In this document: one piece after another, positions 8,327 to 16,358 of the stretch
Numbering within the stretch: position 1 is the stretch's first letter
Layout of the letters: every line of letters starts with the position of its first letter
Assembly (NCBI RefSeq): GCF_001552215.1
Contig: NZ_BCQT01000001.1
Coordinates: 62,001-126,000 of the forward strand
DNA from: Actinomadura macra NBRC 14102
GTDB taxonomy: Bacteria; Actinomycetota; Actinomycetes; Streptosporangiales; Streptosporangiaceae
Reading direction: 5' to 3'
Length of the DNA: 64,000 nucleotides
Notes under the pieces: model-generated
Told to the model about the DNA's origin: nothing
What the model saw: only the letters and a program-made list of their open reading frames with translations
The model's database searches: none
Made by a program: the position numbers and the translations under genes

Positions 8327-9859
8327 ATGGCGAATCCGGGCTCGGGGGAGGTAGGGCCGCAGCCGTTCGCGTATCTCAGCGCTCCGAACGCGGCTCTGTA
8401 TCGGGACGTGCTGCGCTCGTTCGCGCGGGCGAAGGAACGGTTCATCGTCCATCTGCGTCCGGAGGACGTGGCGGCCGAGTTGCGGCGCGACAGCGACGAG
8501 CAGCTCACCCAGGCGCTGGAGAAGCTCGTCGAGTGGGGCAACCTGCGGGCCGACGCCGACACCGGCCGGGTGACCTCCGTCGAGGACTTCCACCGCAAGC
8601 GGTTCCTGTTCCAGCTCACCGCGGCCGGTCACGCCGCCGAGCAGGCCATCGCGTTCTACGAGGAGGCGATCGGGCAGCGCGGTGTGCTCCAGTCGGTGGC
8701 GCTCGCCGACATCGCCGACCAGCTCGCGGCCCTGTCGGCGCTGGCGGGCGAGGACGACCCGGATCCGGCCAAGGTCCATCTGCTCCTGCTGACGCTCGCG
8801 GACCGGTTCTCCTCCCTGGCCGACAACGCGCAGGCGTTCATGTCGTCGCTGCGGCGGGCGATCGACTTCTCCGACGGCGACATCGAGGGGTTCATCGCCT
8901 ACAAGGAAAGGCTCATCGACTACGTCAACCGGTTCATCGCTGATCTCGCCAATTCCGGCGCGCACATCGCGAGGCTGCTGGACGAGGTCGAAGCGCGCGG
9001 CCACGAGCGTCTGCTGGGCCTGGCGGCGGGACGGGAGGCCTCCGACGCGGTCCCGGACGGCGCGGACGCCGCCGAGGCGTTCGGCCGGGCCGAGGCGGGT
9101 GCGCTGGAGTCGTGGCGCAACCGGTGGCGTGGCCTGCGCGACTGGTTCGTCTCCGGGGGCGCGGATCGCCCGTCGCAGGCGCGGCTGCTGCGTCAGTCCG
9201 CGGTCACGGCGATCAAGCAGCTGGTCGACACGGTGGGGCTGCTGAACGAGCGCCGCTCGGGCCGGTCGGACCGGTCGGCCGACTTCCGGACGCTGGCACG
9301 CTGGTTCGCCGAGGTCCCCGACGAGGCGGCGATGCACCGGCTGTGGCGGGCGGCGTTCGGGCTGACGTCCGCGCGGCATCTCACCGTCACCGCCGCGACG
9401 GTGGAGGCGTGGGAAGGGGCGCAGGGCGCGCCGTGGGCGGACGCACCGCCGGTGCGGATCTCGCCGCAGCTGCGCCGCACCGGTTCCTACGAGCGGCGGG
9501 GCAGGCCCAACCGCGTCCAGGACCGGTCGCAGATGCGCAGGCTGCTGCGCGAGCGCGCCGACCAGGAGGCCGCGGAGACGGCGGCGGCGCGGGTCCGGTT
9601 GCGTACGTCCGGGAAGGTCCTGCTGTCGGATCTGGGCGTCTTGGACCGGCGGGCGTTCCGGCTGTTCCTGTCGCTGCTGGGGGATGCGCTGGCGGCGCGG
9701 CTGCCGGGCGACACCGAGGTGAAGGCGGTCACCGGCGACGGGTCGATGGAGGTGCGGTTGGCCCTGGTCCCGGACGGCGGGCAGGTGCGCATCATGACGG
9801 AGGACGGCGTGCTCAGCGGGCCTGAGCACCTCATCGAGATCACGGACCTGCATGAGTGA
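8327..9859 (+). CDS. jetA: Wadjet defence protein JetA (TIGR02677/DUF2397-like)
   Basis: A 510-residue kleisin-like subunit. The opening PFAYLSAPNAALYRDVLRSF, then ERFIVHLRPEDVAAEL and LEKLVEWGNLRADADTGRVTSVEDF, followed by a helical middle and the late RVRLRTSGKVLLSDLGVLDRRAFRLFLSLLGDALA, is the pattern of the TIGR02677 (DUF2397) family, which supplies JetA in type II-like Wadjet systems. In Wadjet, JetA (MukF-like) bridges the SMC heads. The complex extrudes DNA loops and triggers cleavage of small circular plasmids by JetD. It is the first gene of a tight four-gene operon; jetB starts within its last codons. ATG 8327 is preferred over the ATG at 8279 because it begins closer to the conserved domain. 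Confidence 0.9.
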   Translation: MANPGSGEVGPQPFAYLSAPNAALYRDVLRSFARAKERFIVHLRPEDVAAELRRDSDEQLTQALEKLVEWGNLRADADTGRVTSVEDFHRKRFLFQLTAAGHAAEQAIAFYEEAIGQRGVLQSVALADIADQLAALSALAGEDDPDPAKVHLLLLTLADRFSSLADNAQAFMSSLRRAIDFSDGDIEGFIAYKERLIDYVNRFIADLANSGAHIARLLDEVEARGHERLLGLAAGREASDAVPDGADAAEAFGRAEAGALESWRNRWRGLRDWFVSGGADRPSQARLLRQSAVTAIKQLVDTVGLLNERRSGRSDRSADFRTLARWFAEVPDEAAMHRLWRAAFGLTSARHLTVTAATVEAWEGAQGAPWADAPPVRISPQLRRTGSYERRGRPNRVQDRSQMRRLLRERADQEAAETAAARVRLRTSGKVLLSDLGVLDRRAFRLFLSLLGDALAARLPGDTEVKAVTGDGSMEVRLALVPDGGQVRIMTEDGVLSGPEHLIEITDLHE

Positions 9860-11034
9860 CACGGATGTGTATGAGTGACGACGACACCGCGCGGCGGCGG
9901 GCGGCGCTGCGGGCCCTGCTGCGGCGCCCGTTGCTGACCGCCGAGTCCGATCCGGAGGAACTCGTGCTGGTCCGCCGGTATCAGGCCGAGTTGCGCGACT
10001 GGCTGAGCCGGGAGACGGGCTGGCGGCTCCAGGTGCACGCCGAGTCGGCGCGGCTGTTCAAGACCGCGCCGACCTTGGACGACGGCACGCATCCGGCGCG
10101 CGGTAAGGCCGGGGAACCGTTCGGGCGGCGCCGTTACGTCGTGCTGTGCCTCGCGTTGGCGGCGCTGGAGCGCGCCGACGCGCAGACGACGTTGGGCCGG
10201 CTCGCGGAGGAGGTGCTGAACTCCGCGGCCGAGCCGGATCTGGCGTTCCCGTTCACGTTGGACAGCCGGGCGGAGCGCTCCGACCTGGTCGCGGTGGTGC
10301 GGCTGCTCCTCGGATGGGGCGTGCTGCGGCGGGTGTCGGGGGATGAGGAGTCCTACCTGTCGGCGACCGGGGACGTCCTGTACGACGTGCGCCGGGTCGT
10401 CCTCGCGGTGTTGCTCACCGGGACGCGGGGACCGTCCACCGTCACCGCGGCGGGGTTCGAGGAGCGGCTGGCCGAGCTGACCGACGAGCCCGTGCCCGAT
10501 ACCGACGACCTGCGGAACCGAGCCTTGCGGCGCGCCCTGACCCGCAGGCTGCTGGAAGATCCCGTGGTCTACTACGACGACCTGGACGACGCCGAACGCG
10601 CCTACCTGGTCTCCCAGCGCACCGCGATCACCCGCCGGATCGAGGAGGTGACCGGGCTCGTCACCGAGGCCAGGGCCGAGGGCGTCGCGATGGTCGATCC
10701 CGACGACGAGCTGACGGACGTGCGGATGCCCGAGCAGCGCACCGACGGGCATGTGACGTTGCTGGTCGCCGAGTACCTGTCGGCGCGGGACGGCGCCGGG
10801 TGGGATGAGCTGGTCGCGTTCGTCCGGGACGCGGCGGAGCGGCACCGGTCGTTCTGGCGCAAGGGCGTGACCGAGCCCGGCGCCGCGGAGGAACTGCTGG
10901 GCATCGCGCTCGGGAAACTGGCGGCGCTGCGGCTGGTGGAGGTGCTGCCGGGCCGGGTCCGGGCACGTCCCGCGATCGCGCGCTATGCCGTGGGGGAACC
11001 GACCGTCCGGGAATCGAGGAGGGCCACGCAATGA
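9856..11034 (+). CDS. jetB: Wadjet defence protein JetB (TIGR02678/DUF2398-like)
   Basis: A 392-residue protein, all helical and winged-helix in look, matching the TIGR02678 (DUF2398) family, the MukE-like subunit of type II Wadjet. Recognisable segments are RRAALRALLRRPLLTAE, LVRRYQAELRDWLSRETGWRL, RRYVVLCLALAALERADAQTTLGRLAEEV, and DLDDAERAYLVSQRTAITRRIEEVTGL. The family partner binds the kleisin JetA and helps load DNA into the SMC complex. GTG at 9856 overlaps the jetA stop by 4 bases. An alternative ATG five codons later (9871, MSDDDTARRR) is equally reasonable. Its 3' end overlaps the jetC start by 4 bases. Confidence 0.9.
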   Translation: MTRMCMSDDDTARRRAALRALLRRPLLTAESDPEELVLVRRYQAELRDWLSRETGWRLQVHAESARLFKTAPTLDDGTHPARGKAGEPFGRRRYVVLCLALAALERADAQTTLGRLAEEVLNSAAEPDLAFPFTLDSRAERSDLVAVVRLLLGWGVLRRVSGDEESYLSATGDVLYDVRRVVLAVLLTGTRGPSTVTAAGFEERLAELTDEPVPDTDDLRNRALRRALTRRLLEDPVVYYDDLDDAERAYLVSQRTAITRRIEEVTGLVTEARAEGVAMVDPDDELTDVRMPEQRTDGHVTLLVAEYLSARDGAGWDELVAFVRDAAERHRSFWRKGVTEPGAAEELLGIALGKLAALRLVEVLPGRVRARPAIARYAVGEPTVRESRRATQ

Positions 11035-14000
11035 CAAGCGCACCCGTTGCGACGTCGGAGCGCTGGAAGCCGCTACGGGCCGGGCTCGTCGACATGTTCT
11101 ATTACGACGTCGAGGAGTTCCGGTTCCATGACGGGCGGCTGCTGTTGCGCGGCAACAACGGCACCGGCAAGTCGAAGGTGCTGGCGCTGACGCTGCCGTT
11201 CCTGCTGGACGGCGAGTTGTCCCCGCACCGGGTCGAACCCGACGGCGACCGGCAGAAACGCATGGAGTGGAATCTGCTGCTCGGCGGCAGGCACCCGCAT
11301 CCCGAGCGGCTCGGCTACACCTGGCTGGAGTTCGGCCGCCGGCATCCGGACGGCACCGAGGAGTACTGGACGCTCGGTTGCGGGCTCAAGGCGGTGAAGG
11401 ACCGCGGCATCGTCCGGCACTGGTTCTTCGTCACGACCCGCCGTGTCGGTGTCGACCTCGCGCTGGTGTCGGAGGGGGGCGTGTCGCTGACGCGGGAGAA
11501 GCTACGCGAAGCGGTGGACGGTCACGGCCTCGTCTACGACCGGGCGTCCGATTACCGGCGGGCCGTGGACGAGGCGCTGTTCGGGTTGGGCGAGCATCGC
11601 TACGAGGCGCTGGTCAACCTGCTGATCCAGCTGCGGCAGCCGCAGCTGTCGAAGAAGCCGGACGAGCGGCTGCTGTCGCGGGCGCTGACGGAGGCGCTGC
11701 CGCCGCTCAGCCCCACGCTGATCACCACCGTGGCGGAGGCGTTCCGTGGCCTGGACGAGGAGCGGGACGCGCTGCACGCCTTGGAGGACGCGCACAAGGC
11801 CGCCACCGACTTTCTCCGGCACTACACCAGGTACGCCCAGATCGCGGCGAAACGGAAGGCGGCCGGGCCTCGCCTCACCCAGAGCCGCTACGAGCACCTG
11901 AACCGGGACATCACCGAGGCGGAGACGCAGTTCACCGCGGCGGAGACCGAGCTCACCGAGGCCGCGCGGGTGCTGGAGGAGCTGGCGAAGGAGAAGATCC
12001 GGCTGGATGCGCGCCGGGAGGCGCTCGAAGCGAGCCCGCAGATGCGTGACGCCAAGCGCATCGAGGAGATGGGCGAGGACGCGCGGCGCCGGGCCGCGCA
12101 CGCGAAGACGCGTGAGCGCGACCGCGACGAGCTGTCCGGCGAGGTGGTGCGCAGGCAGGCCCGTGCCGAGACGGCGCGATCACGCGCGGCCGAGGCCGCG
12201 GCGTCGTTCGGGGCCGTCCGGGATCAGTCGGCGGCGCTGGCGCAGGTCGCCGGCTGCGGTCCGGCCCACGCGGAGGCCATGGACGGGTGGGAGACCGATC
12301 TCGCGGGGGCGCGCCGCGTCACCGGCGCGCTGGCCGACGACCGGTCCCGTGCCCTCGCCGAGCTCGACCGGCTGATGTCGGCCGTCACCGCCGCCCGGAC
12401 CCGGCTGGAGGCCGCCACCGCCGAGGCGGAACGGCTCGTCGGCGAGGTTCAGGCGGCGTCCGAGCGGATCGACGAGGCGGAGGCGCAGACGAGGGCGGGT
12501 GCGGCGGCGCTGCTGGACGACTATGTCACCTACCTCGCCGGACTCACCGAGATCCGGGTGGACGATCCCGATGTGCTGCTGGCGGAGCTGGAGGGATGGG
12601 CACAGGCCGCCGACGGCCCGAATCCGGCCGCGACCGCCGTGGACGACGCCGCGCGCAAGGCGACCGCGTCGCTCGGCGGGCGCGTGGCCGATGCGCGGTC
12701 CCGGCTCCGTGACGAGCGCGCGGCGGAGAACGCACTGCACGACGAGATCGAGCGGCTGGAGTCCGGTGGGCACGACGTCCCGCCCGTCCCGTACACACGT
12801 GCCGGCTCGCGTGAGGGCCGGCCGGGCGCGCCGCTGTGGAGGGTCGTCGACTTCACCGACACCGTGCCCGCCGACCACCGGGCCGGGCTTGAGGCGGCGC
12901 TGGAGGCCGCCGGCATCCTGGACGCCTGGGTGACACCGGACGGCGCCCTGGTCGGAGACGATGACACGTTCGTGCTCGGCGGCGAGCCCGTCCAGGGACC
13001 CTCGTGCGCGCTGGTGCTGCGCCCCGCGATCGACCGCGCCGACCCGGGGGCCGCCGCTCTCGGCGACGACGCCGTGCGGGCCGTCCTCGCCGGGCTGGGG
13101 CTCGGGCCGGGCGCGCGGACCTGGGTCGCGGTGGACGGGCGCTGGGCCAACGGGGTCCTCGGCGGCTCCTGGCACAAGGACGGCGCCGGTTTCATCGGCG
13201 AGGGAGCCCGCGAGGCGGCCCGCCGCGACCGCATCGCCCGGCTCCGCGACGAGCTCGCCGAGGCCCGGGCCCGGATCGCGGCGCTCGGCACGGAACTGGA
13301 CGATCTGGCGGCACGCCAGGAGCGGCTGGCCACCGAGCACCGCGGAATCCCGCGCGACACGGACCTGCGCGAAGCGCACGTCCGGCTCGCCGGAGAGCAT
13401 CGCAGGCGGCGTGAGCTGGACGTCGAGCAGACCCGCGCGGACGGGGTCGTGACACGCCGTCGCGACGAGGTGGCGACGGCGGCGGGGCGCGCCGCCGAGT
13501 TCGCGTCGGACGTGGGCCTGCCGACCGGCGACACCGAACTCGCCGAAGTTCGCGAGTCGGTCTCGGGCTACCGGCTGGCGCTCGCCGAACTGTGGCCCGC
13601 CGCGCGGGAGTCGCTGTCGGCGCGGGAGGCGGCGCGGGAGGCCGCCGAGGACCTCGAACATCTCCGGGTCCGGCTGGCGGAGGCGGCGGAGCTGGCCGCG
13701 GAGGCGCGCGGGCAGGCCGACACGGCGGCCGAGCGGCACCGGGCCCTGGTCGAGACGGCGGGCGCCGCCGTCGACGAGCTCTTCCGGCAGCTCGAACAGG
13801 TGAAGCTGGGCCTCACCGAGCGGGCCGGCGCCGAGTCGGCGGCGCGCGCACGGGAACGGTCGGCGCTGGAGGAGCGCGGCAAGGCGCAGGGAAGACGCGA
13901 CCGGCTCCGCGGCGAGATCACCGAGGCGGCCCACGTCCGCGACGAGGCCGTCGCCGCGTTCCGGGCGTTCGCCGCGACGGGCCTGCTCGGCGTCGCCCTA

Positions 14001-15095
14001 CCCGGGCTGGACGTTCCCGACCCGGCGTTGGAGTGGGCGCCCAAGCCCGCGGTGCTGCTGGCCCGCACCGTCAACACCGAACTGGAGGCGCTCGACGACG
14101 GCGACGGTCCCTGGGACCGCGTGCAGAAGAAGGTGACCGAGGAGCACAAGCTGCTGTCGGACGCGATGTCCCGGCACGGCCACTCGGTCGGCCTGACCCT
14201 GCGTGAAGGGATCATGGTCGTGGACGTGCTGTTCCAGGGCCGCGGCCGGGACGTGCCCGGCCTCGCGGGTGCGCTGGAGGCCGAGACGGCCCAGCGGGCG
14301 CGGCTGCTGTCGGCACGCGAGCGGGAGATCTTGGAGAACCACCTGCTGAACGAGGTCGCCGGCACCCTTCAGGAGCTCATCACCGCCGCCGAGGACGAGG
14401 TCCGGGAGATGAACGCCGAGCTCACGTCCCGCCCGACGTCCACCGGGATGCGGCTGCGGCTCGTCTGGAAGGCCGCCCGGGACGCACCGGACGGGCTGGA
14501 CCGTATCCGCGACAGGCTGCGACAGACGATCGACGCCTGGTCGGCGGACGACCGCGCCGCCGTCGGCCGGTTCCTCCAGGAGCAGATCGCCCGCGAGCAT
14601 GCCGACAACCCCTCGTCCGGCTGGACCGAGCAGCTCACCCGGGCGCTGGACTACCGGTCCTGGCACGCGTTCACGATCCAGCGGCTCCAGGACGGGCAGT
14701 GGCGTCCCGCGACCGGGCCGGCGTCCGGCGGCGAACGCGTGCTCGCCGCGTCGGTCCCGCTGTTCGCCGCCGCGTCCGCGCACTACAAGTCGGCCGGCAA
14801 CCCGCACGCGCCGCGCCTCGTCGCGCTGGACGAGGCGTTCGCCGGCGTCGACGACGACTCGCGCGCCAAGTGTCTCGGGTTGCTCGCCACCTTCGACATG
14901 GACGTGGTGATGACCAGCGAACGCGAATGGGGTTGCTACCCGCAGGTGCCCGGCCTGTCGATCTGCCAGCTGTCCCGGCGGGACGGCATCGACGCCGTCC
15001 TGGTGACGCCGTGGCGCTGGGACGGCCGGGAGCGCGTCCGCGCCGACGTGCCGGACCCCGAGCCCGCGACCGGGCAGGCGGACCTGTTCGGATGA
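11031..15095 (+). CDS. jetC: Wadjet SMC-like ATPase JetC (TIGR02680-like)
   Basis: A 1354-residue SMC/MukB/SbcC-like ATPase. The Walker A GNNGTGKSK is at residues 41-49. Long charged coiled-coil arms run from about 280 to 560 and 730 to 1040. A globular hinge-like region (~575-720) contains WRVVDFTDTVPADHRAGLEAAL. The C-terminal head has the ABC signature SGGERVLAASVPLFAAA (~1230) and Walker B RLVALDEAFAGVDDDSR (~1262-1278). Length and motif order match the TIGR02680 family, the motor subunit of type II-like Wadjet (EptC-type in mycobacteria). It hydrolyses ATP to extrude DNA loops. It overlaps jetB and jetD by 4 bases each, so the four proteins are translationally coupled. Confidence 0.95.
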   Translation: MTSAPVATSERWKPLRAGLVDMFYYDVEEFRFHDGRLLLRGNNGTGKSKVLALTLPFLLDGELSPHRVEPDGDRQKRMEWNLLLGGRHPHPERLGYTWLEFGRRHPDGTEEYWTLGCGLKAVKDRGIVRHWFFVTTRRVGVDLALVSEGGVSLTREKLREAVDGHGLVYDRASDYRRAVDEALFGLGEHRYEALVNLLIQLRQPQLSKKPDERLLSRALTEALPPLSPTLITTVAEAFRGLDEERDALHALEDAHKAATDFLRHYTRYAQIAAKRKAAGPRLTQSRYEHLNRDITEAETQFTAAETELTEAARVLEELAKEKIRLDARREALEASPQMRDAKRIEEMGEDARRRAAHAKTRERDRDELSGEVVRRQARAETARSRAAEAAASFGAVRDQSAALAQVAGCGPAHAEAMDGWETDLAGARRVTGALADDRSRALAELDRLMSAVTAARTRLEAATAEAERLVGEVQAASERIDEAEAQTRAGAAALLDDYVTYLAGLTEIRVDDPDVLLAELEGWAQAADGPNPAATAVDDAARKATASLGGRVADARSRLRDERAAENALHDEIERLESGGHDVPPVPYTRAGSREGRPGAPLWRVVDFTDTVPADHRAGLEAALEAAGILDAWVTPDGALVGDDDTFVLGGEPVQGPSCALVLRPAIDRADPGAAALGDDAVRAVLAGLGLGPGARTWVAVDGRWANGVLGGSWHKDGAGFIGEGAREAARRDRIARLRDELAEARARIAALGTELDDLAARQERLATEHRGIPRDTDLREAHVRLAGEHRRRRELDVEQTRADGVVTRRRDEVATAAGRAAEFASDVGLPTGDTELAEVRESVSGYRLALAELWPAARESLSAREAAREAAEDLEHLRVRLAEAAELAAEARGQADTAAERHRALVETAGAAVDELFRQLEQVKLGLTERAGAESAARARERSALEERGKAQGRRDRLRGEITEAAHVRDEAVAAFRAFAATGLLGVALPGLDVPDPALEWAPKPAVLLARTVNTELEALDDGDGPWDRVQKKVTEEHKLLSDAMSRHGHSVGLTLREGIMVVDVLFQGRGRDVPGLAGALEAETAQRARLLSAREREILENHLLNEVAGTLQELITAAEDEVREMNAELTSRPTSTGMRLRLVWKAARDAPDGLDRIRDRLRQTIDAWSADDRAAVGRFLQEQIAREHADNPSSGWTEQLTRALDYRSWHAFTIQRLQDGQWRPATGPASGGERVLAASVPLFAAASAHYKSAGNPHAPRLVALDEAFAGVDDDSRAKCLGLLATFDMDVVMTSEREWGCYPQVPGLSICQLSRRDGIDAVLVTPWRWDGRERVRADVPDPEPATGQADLFG

Positions 15096-16333
15096 CCGAC
15101 ACCGACCGGCTGCGGCGGCTGCTGGGCGGGCCCGACACGGCCTGGCTCGTCAGGCGTGTCCGGCAGCGGCTGGAACGCGGCGGCGCGCTCACCGGGACGG
15201 TCACCTTGGCCGGGGCCACCCCGTCCCAGCGGCGGGCGGTCGAACTGCTGCTGGGACGCCGGGCCGGCGTCGGTGCGTCGTTGTCGGTGTCCCTCACGGA
15301 GGTCGACCGTGTCCTGCGGACCAGCGGGGCCTGCGCCGGCGGGCTGGCCGCGGCTGTGGAAGCCCTGGACGGCCCGGTGCGCGACCTGGCCCGCGAGCAC
15401 GCCGAGAGGGCCGCCGGCTGGGCCGCGGCGTTCGCTCCGCTGGACCAGGTGCTCGCCTCCCGCCCGGAGCTGGCCGAATGGCGTGAGCGGCTGGACTCCT
15501 CCGGTCTCGTCCGCCGTCTGACGTCCGGCTCCGAGGAGGCCGCCGAGATACTGCGGTGCCTCGCCGCGGTCGTGCGAGACCTGCCCGCCTCGGGTGTCCC
15601 GCTGGGCCGGTTCGCCGTCGAGACCTGCGGTAACGCGCACGCACTGGACGACGGGCGCCCTCTCGCCACGCTGGCCGTCTCCGGTGCCCGCGCCGTCGCC
15701 GGCCTGCCCTTCCGTGCGGACGGCGGCGCCGGGTCCCGCCGCGACACCTGGGCCGCGGTGGGCGTCCACCTCGACGAATTGTCCTCGACGGCGCTGTGCT
15801 TGGGACTGCCCGGCGATGCCGAGACCGCGACCGGCCGGATGCTCGCGGCCATGCGGGGCGAACCGGTGTCACTCACCCTGCGCCAGCTCCGGCGCCACCT
15901 CGCCCCGATGCGGGCGGGCCTGGTGCGGGTCTGTGAGAACCCCGTGGTCCTCACCGCCGCGGCCGATGCCCTCGGCCCGGCCTGCCCGCCCCTGGTCTGC
16001 TGCAACGGGCGTCCGTCCGCCGCGGTCTGGCGGTTGCTGGAACTCCTCGCCGAGGGGTCGGCCGAGTTCGCCTACCACGGCGACTTCGACTGGGGTGGAG
16101 TGGCGATCGCGGTGTCCGTCCGGGACCGCTGCGGCTGGCGCCCCTGGCGCTACGATGCCGCCGCCTACCGCGAGGCGGTCTCGGACACGCCCCTGACGGG
16201 ACGCCCCTCCCCCACCCCGTGGGACCCCTCCCTGGTCAAGGCGATGACCGAACGCGGCGTACGTGTCGAGGAGGAACAGGTCCTGCCGGATCTCATCGCC
16301 GACCTCCGGAAGTCGAAAGTGACGGGTCGATGA
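15092..16333 (+). CDS. jetD: Wadjet topoisomerase VI/Toprim-like nuclease JetD (TIGR02679-like)
   Basis: A 413-residue protein starting MTDTDRLRRLLGG. The N-terminal half (DUF3323-like) is helical. The C-terminal half (DUF2399-like) carries VCENPVVLTAAA (acidic Glu), CCNGRPSAAVWRLLELL and the Toprim-type acidic motif YHGDFDWGGVAIA (near residue 329), giving the metal-binding Glu and Asp residues expected for cleavage. JetD is the subunit that cuts plasmid DNA once the SMC motor has fully reeled in a small circle. The ATG overlaps the jetC TGA (ATGA). A longer open frame begins at 14699, but its upstream part is out-of-frame jetC sequence. The domain pattern fits TIGR02679. All key motifs appear intact, so the operon looks functional. 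Confidence 0.93.
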   Translation: MTDTDRLRRLLGGPDTAWLVRRVRQRLERGGALTGTVTLAGATPSQRRAVELLLGRRAGVGASLSVSLTEVDRVLRTSGACAGGLAAAVEALDGPVRDLAREHAERAAGWAAAFAPLDQVLASRPELAEWRERLDSSGLVRRLTSGSEEAAEILRCLAAVVRDLPASGVPLGRFAVETCGNAHALDDGRPLATLAVSGARAVAGLPFRADGGAGSRRDTWAAVGVHLDELSSTALCLGLPGDAETATGRMLAAMRGEPVSLTLRQLRRHLAPMRAGLVRVCENPVVLTAAADALGPACPPLVCCNGRPSAAVWRLLELLAEGSAEFAYHGDFDWGGVAIAVSVRDRCGWRPWRYDAAAYREAVSDTPLTGRPSPTPWDPSLVKAMTERGVRVEEEQVLPDLIADLRKSKVTGR

Positions 16334-16358
16334 CTGTCCGTTACCTTAGGGTGGGCTC